13,807 nucleotides of DNA. Origin: JANOSH01 sp031415695 (GTDB lineage Bacteria > Actinomycetota > Acidimicrobiia > Acidimicrobiales > Ilumatobacteraceae). The stretch lies in assembly GCA_031415695.1 (NCBI GenBank), contig JANOSH010000018.1, positions 1 through 13,807 of the forward strand, in the 5' to 3' direction. Positions 1 to 6,990 of the stretch are shown in pieces; position 1 is the first letter of the stretch, and each line of letters begins with the position of its first letter. The translations under genes and the position numbers were made by a program. The notes below the pieces were generated by a model. That model was not told the DNA's origin. It was given only the letters and a program-made list of their open reading frames with translations, and did not search any database.

Positions 1-5
1 ACTTG

Positions 6-1424
6 ATGAAGCGGGCTGCACTGCCGTACTTGGACGGTATGTATGCGCCTGTTCGAGGGCAGGTTGACGCCGGTACGCTAGAGGTGGCGGGCAAGGTCCC
101 GGAGCTGCTCGAGGGCCTGTTCGTGCAGAACGGCCCGAACCCAGTGTTCGTTCCTGGCCTGGGCCACTCGTGGTTCGATGGCGATGGAATGGTGCATGGG
201 GTCGAGTTCCGTGACGGTGTGGCGTCGTACAGGAACCGGCAGGTGCGCACCGCAGGGCTGGACGACGACTGCGAACTTGGTAGAGCGTCGTTCGTCGGGT
301 CGCTCGCAGGCCCGGGGGCGGGTCGGCGGCACAAGAACGTCTCGAACACGGATGTCGTCTTTCACGCTGGTCGGCTGCTTTCGCTCTGGTGGGAGGGCGG
401 CGCCCCGTATGAGCTGCGCGTGTCGGATCTGGAAACGGTCGGGCCGTGCGATCTCGGAGGCACGCTCGCGATGGGAATGACGTCTCATGTGAAGCTGGAT
501 CCGTTGACCCAGGAGCTGTTCTTCTTCGATTGGGGCCGACGAGCGCCCTATCTGACGGTGGGGGTGGTGGGGCCCGACGGTCACGTCGCACGGTCGATGC
601 CGATCGATCTGCCCGGGCCGCGCGTGCAACACGACATCGCGCTCACGTCGCGTTTCGTGATCGTGTTCGACTTGTCGATGTCGATCGATCCTGCCCGGGC
701 AAAGGCTCCGACGATCGGGTTCACCTTCGATCAGGCCGCGCCTTGTCGCATCGGCCTTGTTGACCGGGCGATGTCAGGGCCGGTGCGTTGGTTCGATGTT
801 TCGCCGTGCTGGATCTGGCACACCTTGTGTGCTTGGGACTCGGACGACGAGGTCGTGTTGTACGGTGCTCGGATCGCATCGCCAACCCGAGTCGACATGT
901 CCGGTCGGTCGTTGGAGGATCTGCCGATGGTCGACGACGAGTACCGCTTCGACTCCCGACCGCACGAATGGCGGCTCGATCTGAGGACGGGCGCAGTCCG
1001 GGAGCGGCAACTCGATGACGCCCTGGTTGAGTTCCCCCGCGTGAATGACAACTACATCTGTTCGGGGGCTCGATACGGCTACTACGCCGAACTGGCCCGT
1101 GACGAACGCACGCTGAAGGCCGAGGCGTTGCTGAAGTATGACCTGTCGACGGGCGTACGAAGCAGGGTCGCGCTTCCGGCCGGCTGGTTCGCCAACGAAC
1201 CGTGCTTCGCTCCGCGGCCCGGATCCACTCGTGAGGACGATGGCTGGGTGTTGAGCTTCGTCACCGAGGAGTCGTCGGGGAGGTCCGAATTGTGGGTGCT
1301 CGATGGTGAAACGTTCGCCGCCGAGCCTGTCGCCCGGGTCGTCCTTCCGCAACGCAAGCCTCAGGGCTTCCACACCCGGTGGATCCCTTTAGCATCGCTG
1401 CGGACAGTCGGATCGAGTTCGTGA
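6..1424 (+). CDS. Carotenoid oxygenase (RPE65/CCD family)
   Basis: This is a non-heme Fe(II) dioxygenase of the carotenoid cleavage family, which splits a C=C bond of a carotenoid, apocarotenoid or stilbene with O2; the substrate cannot be read from sequence. The four metal-ligand histidines sit in family-typical contexts (counted from the TTG at 3): H162 in TSHVKLDP, H210 in VQHDIALTS, H273 in WIWHTLCAWD and H457 in QGFHTRWIP. The N-terminus LPYLDGMYAPV, followed by VQNGPNP, is the usual start of the beta-propeller. At about 472 aa the length is normal. A TTG at 3 directly precedes the ATG at 6; ATG is preferred, but the window edge hides any RBS, so a longer start is not excluded. It is convergent with the TetR gene, with stops only 18 bp apart. 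Family call is strong; substrate is unknown. Confidence 0.92.
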   Translation: MKRAALPYLDGMYAPVRGQVDAGTLEVAGKVPELLEGLFVQNGPNPVFVPGLGHSWFDGDGMVHGVEFRDGVASYRNRQVRTAGLDDDCELGRASFVGSLAGPGAGRRHKNVSNTDVVFHAGRLLSLWWEGGAPYELRVSDLETVGPCDLGGTLAMGMTSHVKLDPLTQELFFFDWGRRAPYLTVGVVGPDGHVARSMPIDLPGPRVQHDIALTSRFVIVFDLSMSIDPARAKAPTIGFTFDQAAPCRIGLVDRAMSGPVRWFDVSPCWIWHTLCAWDSDDEVVLYGARIASPTRVDMSGRSLEDLPMVDDEYRFDSRPHEWRLDLRTGAVRERQLDDALVEFPRVNDNYICSGARYGYYAELARDERTLKAEALLKYDLSTGVRSRVALPAGWFANEPCFAPRPGSTREDDGWVLSFVTEESSGRSELWVLDGETFAAEPVARVVLPQRKPQGFHTRWIPLASLRTVGSSS

Positions 1425-1442
1425 AGCTTCATTACCATTTTT

Positions 1443-2135
1443 CTAGTTCGTCCGGCGGCGCGGCCGGAGTCCGGCGATCATCTTGATCACCAGCGAGGCG
1501 ATGTCGCTGGGCGACGATGACCCCGTCGGGTCGTACCACTCGGGTGTCCAGTTCGCCGCTCCCATGATCAACATCCGGACAGCTCGAAGGTCGAGCGTCG
1601 CATCGATGTACCCGTCCGCGGCAGCCTTCTCGATGAGCTCGTGAAAGAGTCGTCCATAGGCGCGATTGCGCTCCCGGACCTGTGCGTTCACGGCTTCTGG
1701 GGCCTGCCCGATTAGGCGAACGCCGGCAACAACGTAGTCGCTCTGCTCCAACATGTACCGGATGTGCGCCGTCACGGCCGCTTCGAGTTGACGTCGTGAA
1801 GTCGCGCGAGGAGAAAGTTCGTTCAAGGCTGCCCGGACGTAGTTGTCGGCACGGTCGGTGCCGCGACGCATCACCTCGGCCACCAAGGCCTCTCGGCTCT
1901 CGAAGTAGTAGTACAGGCTCCCTGCGTGTGTGCCCGCAGCGGAGGCGATGTGGGCAAGTGTGGTGCCGACGTAGCCCTGGCGAGCGAGGAGTCCTGCAGC
2001 TGCGTCAAGTACTTGATCGCGTTTGGTTTCACCCTTGGCAGTGAGCGGGGCAGCCGCCATGCGCGGCACTCGTTTCGCAGCGGTGCTAGGTGGCGGGGGC
2101 TTCGACACTGGTTGGTTGCCTCGTTGCGACTTCAT
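1443..2135 (-). CDS. TetR/AcrR-family transcriptional regulator
   Basis: A 230-aa repressor-type protein. Residues about 38-84 form a TetR N-terminal helix-turn-helix, with DQVLDAAAGLLARQG, then TTLAHIASAAG and SLYYYFESREAL. The C-terminal half contains MLIMGAANWTPEWY (about 188-201), typical of TetR proteins of the KstR2-like type that often bind acyl-CoA or lipid-derived ligands; the ligand here is inferred only from that resemblance. The N-terminus is long and proline/lysine rich, so an internal start at Met26 (2060) is possible. It is divergent from the FAD oxidoreductase gene across a 106-bp region with a perfect dyad, so autoregulation and control of that neighbour are likely. The convergent carotenoid oxygenase may belong to the same regulon, but nothing in sequence proves it. 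Confidence 0.9.
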   Translation of the reverse strand: MKSQRGNQPVSKPPPPSTAAKRVPRMAAAPLTAKGETKRDQVLDAAAGLLARQGYVGTTLAHIASAAGTHAGSLYYYFESREALVAEVMRRGTDRADNYVRAALNELSPRATSRRQLEAAVTAHIRYMLEQSDYVVAGVRLIGQAPEAVNAQVRERNRAYGRLFHELIEKAAADGYIDATLDLRAVRMLIMGAANWTPEWYDPTGSSSPSDIASLVIKMIAGLRPRRRTN

Positions 2136-2169
2136 GGTGCCACCCTAGGTTCGCAGACGACTTGGATTG

Positions 2170-2185
2170 TGCAATGTGAATTGCA
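2170..2185. promoter_or_regulatory. Probable TetR operator (TGCAAT-4-ATTGCA)
   Basis: A perfect inverted repeat, TGCAAT GTGA ATTGCA, lies in the divergent intergenic region between the TetR gene (start 2135) and the FAD oxidoreductase (start 2242). It falls just upstream of a possible -10 for the rightward gene (TACGAT, 2191-2196), with a weak -35-like TTG near 2167. A repressor bound here would cover that promoter. The dyad is seen directly; assigning it to this TetR is inference from position. Confidence 0.6.
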
Positions 2186-2241
2186 TTTTGTACGATCTTG
2201 GCTGGGCCGCCATCTTGGTGGCGTAGGAGAGACGAGGACTA

Positions 2242-3576
2242 GTGCCGGAAACCTGGGACACGGTCGTGATCGGTGCGGGCCCAAGCGGCCTCTTCAGTGC
2301 TGCGCTGCTTGCATCGCGCGGCCAGCGGGTGCTGGTGCTCGAGCGCGCCAGCCACATCGGTGGTCGACGTGATGCCTCTCCAGAGGTTATGGGCACCCCC
2401 GTCGAGGATGGACCCTTCGCCATCAGTCGGACTGGTGGATGGGAGCGTGTGTATGAGGCGATCGGCAAGCCGGTCCCGACCGGCAGGAATTTCGGTCGAG
2501 CCGAGTACTTCCGAGATGGCGATTGGAAGCCGCTCCTTGCCGGACCCGACCGCGACGGGTTGCGGCCCATCCTCGCCGAGATCGCAGCAACGTCCTACGA
2601 AGGTTTGACCGCTTTCGACGATGTCCCGCTCGACCGGTGGCTCGCCGAGCGAACCGACAACCAGAATCTCGTCGACTTCTTCTTTGTCATGGCCACGGGC
2701 GCGCTGATCGCCAACACTGTGGACCAACTCTCGGCCGGCGAAACGCTCAACCTCGTGAAGCAGTACCTCGACCGGCACGGATCGCTCGGGAACACATTCA
2801 TCGTCGTGGACGGTGGTTCACCCGTCCTGTACGGCCCGCTTCGAGACGCAATCGAGGCGGCCGGGGGAGAGGTGCGTCTGAACACGGTCGTCAACGACGT
2901 GATCGTCGAGGACGGCACGGCAGTCGGTGTGGAGGTCGAAATTGGGAAACGGTGGATCCCCACACATGTCCGCGACGTGCACGAGATCAGAGCTCATGAC
3001 GTCATCTGCACCGTGCCGCCGTGGAACCTGTTCGATGTCGCGTCGGCTGATCACTTCCCGCCCGACTACGTCGCCGAGGTGACCGAGTTGTCGGCCAAGG
3101 TGTCGCACGTTGCCGGGATCACCTACGTCGTGAAAGAGCCAGCCTGGGACCCGGCCCTGATGCGCTGGTATCTCCCCGGGCTCGAAAAGCTCGGCGTCGT
3201 CCTCGGTGCCTACTACGAGGGTCCAAGGGTGTTGCAGTTCTACACGCAGCTGCACTGGTACGAGCATCCGTACCTGCTTGACCAACGCAAGGCGACCAAT
3301 CGCGCGAAGACCCGTGCGTTCCTTCAAGCCTTCGAGGAAGCAGCGTTCGAAATCTTTCCCGAGGTGATGCCGACGATCGTGACCCGTATCCCGAACATCG
3401 CGCCGTTCAGCATTGCGCAGGCCCCCGGGCTGGTCGGCCGGATCCGGCCGAGTTGGCGAACGCCGATCGCGAATTTCTGGCTGGTCGGCAACAACGTTCG
3501 CGAGGCCCGCGGCATCGGACACGATGCAGCCGCGCACGTGGCACTGCAATGCGCCGACCACATCCTCGCCCCGTAG
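2242..3576 (+). CDS. FAD-dependent oxidoreductase, phytoene desaturase/amine oxidase-like
   Basis: A 444-aa flavoprotein. The Rossmann motif VVIGAGPSG (GxGxxG at 11-16) is followed by an acidic residue at the end of the second strand (VLVLERA, E34) and HIGGRR (38-43), the usual FAD-binding start of the amine-oxidase, phytoene-desaturase and protoporphyrinogen-oxidase superfamily. The C-terminal FAD motif runs from about 411 (FWLVGNNVREARGIGHDAAA). There is no signal peptide. GTG at 2242 is preceded by AGGAGA (2225-2230) and a nearer GAGGA, supporting this start. Lying one gene away from a carotenoid oxygenase and divergent from a TetR regulator suggests oxidation or dehydrogenation of an isoprenoid or carotenoid-like molecule, but the reaction is not determined by sequence. 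Confidence 0.87.
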   Translation: MPETWDTVVIGAGPSGLFSAALLASRGQRVLVLERASHIGGRRDASPEVMGTPVEDGPFAISRTGGWERVYEAIGKPVPTGRNFGRAEYFRDGDWKPLLAGPDRDGLRPILAEIAATSYEGLTAFDDVPLDRWLAERTDNQNLVDFFFVMATGALIANTVDQLSAGETLNLVKQYLDRHGSLGNTFIVVDGGSPVLYGPLRDAIEAAGGEVRLNTVVNDVIVEDGTAVGVEVEIGKRWIPTHVRDVHEIRAHDVICTVPPWNLFDVASADHFPPDYVAEVTELSAKVSHVAGITYVVKEPAWDPALMRWYLPGLEKLGVVLGAYYEGPRVLQFYTQLHWYEHPYLLDQRKATNRAKTRAFLQAFEEAAFEIFPEVMPTIVTRIPNIAPFSIAQAPGLVGRIRPSWRTPIANFWLVGNNVREARGIGHDAAAHVALQCADHILAP

Positions 3577-3861
3577 AAAGCAACTCGGCTCATTTGATGC
3601 GTGTTCAGTACATCGGACGGATCCTGCGAACCGCCGAGTGAAGGTTTCGTCGTTGGCGGACCGGGTGGCGGCGGCGTTGGCAGCTGGCGCGGCGGGCACG
3701 GGCAACGCCTTCGCGAAAGCAGTAAGCAACGACCGATCGTGATCGGGGGACGACCGGCTTGGTCGTGCGACGCAGGACAGCGAGTTGGGTGATGATCGAG
3801 CGGAGCAGTTCGATGGACAGTCCGATCTCACCCGTGGACCCTGCCGGGAGGTGGCAGCACC
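3577..3861. other. Intergenic stretch with a small dyad, no clear gene
   Basis: These 285 bases separate the FAD oxidoreductase from the 78-aa orphan. Only overlapping short frames are present, none with a convincing start plus family match. A dyad CCGATC-GT-GATCGG is at 3733-3746 and an 8-bp palindrome TTCGCGAA lies near 3710. One minus-strand frame reads as plausible protein (for example SIELLRSIITQLAVLRRT) but lacks a start codon; it may be a relic of a lost gene. No recognisable terminator follows the oxidoreductase. Confidence 0.4.
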
Positions 3862-4098
3862 ATGGAGATCCAATTTGACCGCGCCGTCGCCGTCGTGCCC
3901 TTGGGTGTGCTCGCCGCGCACTCCGACCGGTACGTCTCCACCGACACGATCGCCAACGTGCTGCGCACTTACCGGAAGTACCTGGAACTGACGGCCGAGG
4001 AGAGCGACGTCGTCGGACGTCTCAGCCACGACCTGTTCGAAGCGATGAACGCCGATGCCCGCATGTTGCTCGAGCACGTCTCGTGGGCGCTCGGGTGA
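3862..4098 (+). CDS. Small orphan protein, 78 aa
   Basis: I do not recognise this family. The gene has a good ribosome binding site, GGGAGG, about 9 bases before ATG 3862, which is the main reason for calling it. The protein begins MEIQFDRAVAVVPLGVLAAH and continues with a probably helical acidic region that includes TDTIANVLRTYRKYLEL and ends in EHVSWALG. There is no transmembrane segment, signal peptide or cysteine. It sits alone between the FAD oxidoreductase and a broken DNA-binding-type gene on the same strand, followed closely by a repeat-rich regulatory region. It could be a small regulator or adaptor; no function is assigned. Confidence 0.6.
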   Translation: MEIQFDRAVAVVPLGVLAAHSDRYVSTDTIANVLRTYRKYLELTAEESDVVGRLSHDLFEAMNADARMLLEHVSWALG

Positions 4099-4119
4099 TC
4101 GTCTACGGCTGCATCTGTC

Positions 4120-4180
4120 AATACATCCCACAATTTGAAAGATCACTGCTGCAGTGATGTATTCGATTTCGTGATGTATT
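4120..4180. promoter_or_regulatory. Nested dyad and direct-repeat regulatory module
   Basis: The octamer GATGTATT occurs three times: inverted as AATACATC at 4120-4127, and directly at 4156-4163 and 4173-4180. The two direct copies lie in a repeated decamer GTGATGTATT with starts exactly 17 bp apart (4154 and 4171). Overlapping the first direct copy is a perfect dyad ATCACTG-CTG-CAGTGAT (4142-4158). The module is AT-richer than its flanks and ends 18 bp before the GTG at 4198. A weak -10-like TACAGT is at 4186-4191. This looks like a multi-site operator/promoter for the downstream, now broken, regulator-type gene. Confidence 0.5.
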
Positions 4181-4197
4181 TGAAGTACAGTTGCGAC

Positions 4198-4590
4198 GTG
4201 GATTCTCCGTCGCGTGGAGTTCGCGCCCCCATCGGCGTGCTCCCGGCAACGGCGACCATGGAACCGCCGAGGTGACGGCTCGAATGCCGGACGTCGTAGC
4301 GGCGCGGAAGATGTCCCCCGGTGCTCAGGCGCTGTTGTCCGACGCAGGCGTCGGATGGGTGGACGAGGCAGGCGCAGCGGAAATTTCATTCGGTGCGATC
4401 ATCGTCTTGCGATCCGGATCACCTGACCGCCGCGAAGCCCAGATCTACTGGTTGGACCTCATCAGCGGTCGCGGCCGCAGAAGCAATCCTGTGTGGCACC
4501 AAGCCGACGGCATCCGTTGTCGCGGACGTGACGGGGCTGTCATTCGGCGCGTGCGTCAAGGCACTCCGGCCCGTCGGCCTCTTGAGGTGC
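4198..4590 (+). pseudogene. Frameshifted winged-helix/HTH-type protein remnant
   Basis: Three segments in alternating frames appear to belong to one protein. GTG 4198 opens frame 1 with VDSPSRGVRAPIGVLPATA, which stops at 4273. The homology-like text then continues in frame 3 with MPDVVAARKMSPGAQALL, a stretch containing WVDEAGAAEI, and IIVLRSG. It returns to frame 1 near 4450 with AVAAAEAILCGTKPTASV, then VADVTGLSFGACVKALR. The arrangement (ARKxSPxAxxLLxxxGxxWxDExGxAEI, then a helix-turn-helix-like VSxVAxxTGLSxGAC) resembles an actinobacterial family of winged-helix regulators seen from memory; no exact family name is claimed. At least two frameshifts are needed, and the sequence runs into the end of the LLM gene, so it is also 3'-truncated. 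A sequencing error cannot be ruled out for each shift alone. Confidence 0.55.
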
Positions 4591-4597
4591 TTGATGC

Positions 4598-5539
4598 TCA
4601 TTTGCATACCTCGGCCAGCAGGTCAGCGGCGTCGTGGATGGAGTCGACCGAGTTGATGAGTGGCAGGTTCACGATGATCTCGTCGACACCGGTTGCCCGT
4701 AGCGCCGCCAGCTGATCGTGGGCCTGTTGGCGCGTTGCGATGATCATGGCAGCGCGCACATTCTCGTCATCGTCATAGTTCAGCATCGCCCGGATTCCGT
4801 CGACCTCGGCCTGTGGGCGGACGAATAACGTCACCATGCAGGTGCGCTTGACATCGCCCCGTTCACGGCCAACGGCGTCGCAGTGCTGGTCGAGTATTGC
4901 GAGCTTCGGCCCGACCGCCTCGGCCGTGCCGCTCACGTTGCACATGTCGGCAAGTTCGGCGACCATCCGCAAGGTTTTGGTCGGGCCGCTTCCACCAATC
5001 ATGAGCGGCACACGACGGACTGGAGCAGGAACGACCCGCGCCTCATCGACGCGGTAGTACTCGCCATGGAACGTGAAGCTCGGGTTGTCGAGCATCCCTC
5101 GGCAGATGGTGACGGCTTCGCGAAGTCGGCGGAACCGCTCACCGACGGGCGGGAAGTCCCACCCGTAGGCCGCGTGCTCAACGTCGTACCACGCCGCGCC
5201 GATGCCGAGGATCGCCCGGCCGCCCGACAGCGTGTCGAGCGACGCGATCTGCTTCGCAAGGTGGGCCGGGTTCCGGTAGGTCACGCCCGTGACGAGCGTT
5301 CCCAGCTCGACTCGTGATGTGACTGCGGCGAGCGCGCCGAGCATGACGTAGCCCTCGATGATTGGCGCGGCAGGGCCACCAAGCGGCGGCAGTTGTAGGA
5401 CATGGTCCATGACCCACAGCGACGAGAAGCCGGCGGAGTCGGCCGCGACCGCAGCGTCGCGGATACGTGACATCGAGGTGGCCGGCTCGGCACCGACGAG
5501 CCACGAGAAGTCAGGAAGTTGAAGCCCGAACGTCGTCAC
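4598..5539 (-). CDS. LLM-class (luciferase-like) F420-dependent oxidoreductase
   Basis: A 313-aa TIM-barrel flavin/F420 oxidoreductase of the luciferase-like family. Diagnostic segments in order are VTTFGLQLPDFSW, the strand-loop SLWVMDHVLQLPP, RVELGTLVTGVTYRNP, then LSGGRAILGIGAAWY with the family AAW(Y/F) motif, and a later RRVPLMIGGSGPTKTLR. F420 rather than FMN is inferred from subfamily resemblance and the PPOX neighbour. GTG 5539 is chosen although the frame extends to 5638, because homologous sequence starts there and its first bases overlap the stop of the upstream gene (GTGA), implying translational coupling. Members reduce or oxidise varied substrates; the substrate here is unknown. 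It runs convergent to the broken HTH gene, whose tail collides with its 3' end. Confidence 0.9.
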   Translation of the reverse strand: MTTFGLQLPDFSWLVGAEPATSMSRIRDAAVAADSAGFSSLWVMDHVLQLPPLGGPAAPIIEGYVMLGALAAVTSRVELGTLVTGVTYRNPAHLAKQIASLDTLSGGRAILGIGAAWYDVEHAAYGWDFPPVGERFRRLREAVTICRGMLDNPSFTFHGEYYRVDEARVVPAPVRRVPLMIGGSGPTKTLRMVAELADMCNVSGTAEAVGPKLAILDQHCDAVGRERGDVKRTCMVTLFVRPQAEVDGIRAMLNYDDDENVRAAMIIATRQQAHDQLAALRATGVDEIIVNLPLINSVDSIHDAADLLAEVCK

Positions 5540-5964
5540 GGGTTCATCACCTTGGCGAAGTCCATCGTTCGCCACGACTCCGGTGTGAGACGAACAACGA
5601 CCGACTGCGACGTGCTCGGGTTGGTCTCCGCGTACCACTTGCCGAGTTCAGGACCGAGGTACCGGCCAGCCACCTCGAAGTCATCGCGCTGCTCATCGAG
5701 GATCACTACTGGGCCCTGCACGCTTACGTACAAGTACGGCGGGGTCTCGGTCTGGACGGTGAGCGTCGCTCGGCCGGCGGCGCGCAAAAGCTGCGCTTTG
5801 AGTGATTGACCGTCAATACCGATCTCGATCGCACCGTCGATGTACCGATACCAGACGGGCAGTGCGAGCGGGCCACGGCCCGGTTCATCGACCGCCAGGA
5901 TTCCAACATGGACCTCGGCCAGATAGGCTTCTCGTTCGTCCTTGGTCATTGCACCACTGGTCAT
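5536..5964 (-). CDS. PPOX-class (pyridoxamine 5'-phosphate oxidase-fold) F420/FMN-binding protein
   Basis: A 142-aa split beta-barrel protein. The segments AYLAEVHVGILAVDEPGRGP, LALPVWYRY and IGIDGQSLKAQLLRAAGRAT, followed by PPYLYVSVQGPVVI, match the PPOX family that binds FMN or F420 (many actinobacterial members are F420-dependent reductases or F420-binding proteins). ATG 5964 is chosen over the TTG at 5997 because GGAGG (5971-5975) sits 6 bases before it. Its stop overlaps the start of the LLM gene by four bases, so the two are almost certainly co-translated. It is divergent from the HxlR gene with an 87-bp spacer. Cofactor choice is not determined from sequence. Confidence 0.85.
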   Translation of the reverse strand: MTSGAMTKDEREAYLAEVHVGILAVDEPGRGPLALPVWYRYIDGAIEIGIDGQSLKAQLLRAAGRATLTVQTETPPYLYVSVQGPVVILDEQRDDFEVAGRYLGPELGKWYAETNPSTSQSVVVRLTPESWRTMDFAKVMNP

Positions 5965-6022
5965 CGCGGACCTCCACTTGTACACTGAGTCTTCCACTTC
6001 CGATTCAGAGGCAAGACCCTAT

Positions 6023-6041
6023 CGCCTCGATTTTCGAGGCG
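6023..6041. promoter_or_regulatory. Dyad CGCCTCGA-TTT-TCGAGGCG upstream of HxlR gene
   Basis: A perfect 8-bp-arm inverted repeat with a 3-base centre lies in the divergent PPOX/HxlR intergenic region, ending 10 bases before the HxlR start at 6052. HxlR proteins bind dyads as dimers, so this is a plausible autoregulatory operator also able to control the PPOX-LLM pair. In RNA it could instead form a strong hairpin blocking initiation; no Shine-Dalgarno sequence is evident before the ATG. Confidence 0.5.
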
Positions 6042-6051
6042 CAACAAGCCC

Positions 6052-6402
6052 ATGACGAACGATCACGAACTCGACTCCGACGCACTGTGGGCAACCAAGC
6101 TCGTCCCGTTCCTCGACCTGTTCGACACGCTCGGACGTCGGTGGTCCCTTCGTGTGCTGTGGGAACTGCGCGATGGGCCCCTCTCGTTCAGAAGGCTTCG
6201 CGATCGCACCGGTGGCATGTCGTCGAGTGTGCTCACCGACAGGCTCCGCGACCTACGGTCGGCCAACGTGATCGCACATGACCCGACCGTCGGCGGGTAC
6301 CACTTGACAAGGGTCGGCACGGAGGTCGTGTCGCACATCATCGAGCTGTACTGGGCGCTCACCGGACTCGACGATTGGCCACCTTCAGACGACACGTCCT
6401 GA
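6052..6402 (+). CDS. HxlR-family winged-helix transcriptional regulator
   Basis: A 116-aa regulator. The HxlR signature is clear: FLDLFDTLGRRWSLRVLWEL, then DGPLSFRRLRDRTGGMSSS, VLTDRLRDLRSANVI and the wing GGYHLTRVGTEV. It is a usual family length. It contains no cysteine, so it cannot be a thiol-redox sensor of the HypR/QorR kind and probably senses a ligand or another signal. It is divergent from the PPOX-LLM pair, which suggests it controls those genes. The dyad at 6023-6041 is the likely binding site. Confidence 0.92.
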   Translation: MTNDHELDSDALWATKLVPFLDLFDTLGRRWSLRVLWELRDGPLSFRRLRDRTGGMSSSVLTDRLRDLRSANVIAHDPTVGGYHLTRVGTEVVSHIIELYWALTGLDDWPPSDDTS

Positions 6403-6684
6403 ATTCGGAGCGGTCTCGTCCGGAGTCCGAACAACGAGCTCGGTCTTAACCTCGATGGGTCTGGCCGCTCGGGGGATAAACCACCTGTCGTTGGTTGCTG
6501 CTGACGACGGAACCGTTTAGGCCGCCCCACGAACTGCCATTGGTTCGCGCGGCGTTGCGTATTGAGCTATCCCATTGGTGATTGACAATCGTTGGTTGCT
6601 CATCCGCGAGGCCTACGCCCAGAACGACAACGGTGTCCGACCGTTGCGTGATGGAGTGCTCGATTGGGCCGACCGTGGCGCACT
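6403..6684. other. Non-coding or decayed stretch with a 12-bp direct repeat
   Basis: No intact gene. The 12-mer TCGTTGGTTGCT occurs at 6488-6499 and 6589-6600, 101 bp apart. A short frame from GTG 6578 to stop 6688 reads IDNRWLLIREAYAQNDNG and ends in LDWADRGAL; it has protein-like composition but I do not recognise it, and it abuts the helicase remnant, so it may be another decayed fragment. No tRNA or attachment site was recognised. Confidence 0.35.
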
Positions 6685-6990
6685 CTGACCTCGGTGCAGC
6701 AAGCGACCGTCGACGCCATCTCCCAGCATGAGCATGCCGTACTGGTCGCGCCGACCGGGGTCGGGCAAGACAGTGATGGCACGCGCCGTGATCGCCGAGC
6801 ACAAGGTGCCGACTCTGATCTCGTCGACAGGACTCAACTGTCGACCAGTGGAAGTCGCGACTGGATGGAACATCTCGGCCTCAATCGCCGACAGGTCGGA
6901 CGAGTCGCCGCCACCGGGGAGATCGGCCCGATCCAAGACGTCTTTCGCTCTCTCGTCGAGGACGACCCTGGCCCGATGTTCGCAAGATGC
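6685..6990 (+). pseudogene. DEAD/DEAH-type helicase N-terminal fragment, multiply frameshifted
   Basis: Pieces of a superfamily-2 helicase/translocase are spread over all three plus frames. Frame 1 gives LTSVQQATVDAISQHEHAVL then VAPTG. The Walker A then continues in frame 2 as GSGKTVMARAVIAEHKVPTL. Motif Ia-like text is split between frame 1 (LVDRTQL) and frame 3 (VDQWKSRLDG), and frame 1 resumes with EHLGLNRRQVG and later DVFRSLVEDDPG. The first shift fits one extra G in the run GGGG at 6757-6760, inside Walker A. No DEAH box or C-terminal helicase domain follows. The combination resembles helicases found in phage-defence or TOTE-like loci, which is family-level inference. Four or more shifts in 300 bp argue for real decay rather than sequencing error. 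Confidence 0.7.

Noticed and set aside
1423..1430. GAAGCTTC palindrome between the convergent carotenoid oxygenase and TetR genes as a terminator
   Set aside because: An 8-bp palindrome without a loop cannot form a useful hairpin, despite the T-rich stretch that follows.
3600..3860. Minus-strand frame with SIELLRSIITQLAVLRRT as a gene
   Set aside because: No start codon in frame, no RBS, and it degenerates into arginine-rich text; kept only as a possible relic.
2818..4389. Long 523-codon minus-strand open frame
   Set aside because: It is antisense to the FAD oxidoreductase and the 78-aa gene; composition is arginine/serine rich with no motifs, typical of a high-GC shadow frame.
6488..6600. 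12-bp direct repeat TCGTTGGTTGCT as attachment sites
   Set aside because: Only 101 bp apart, no tRNA or integrase nearby, so not a credible att pair.
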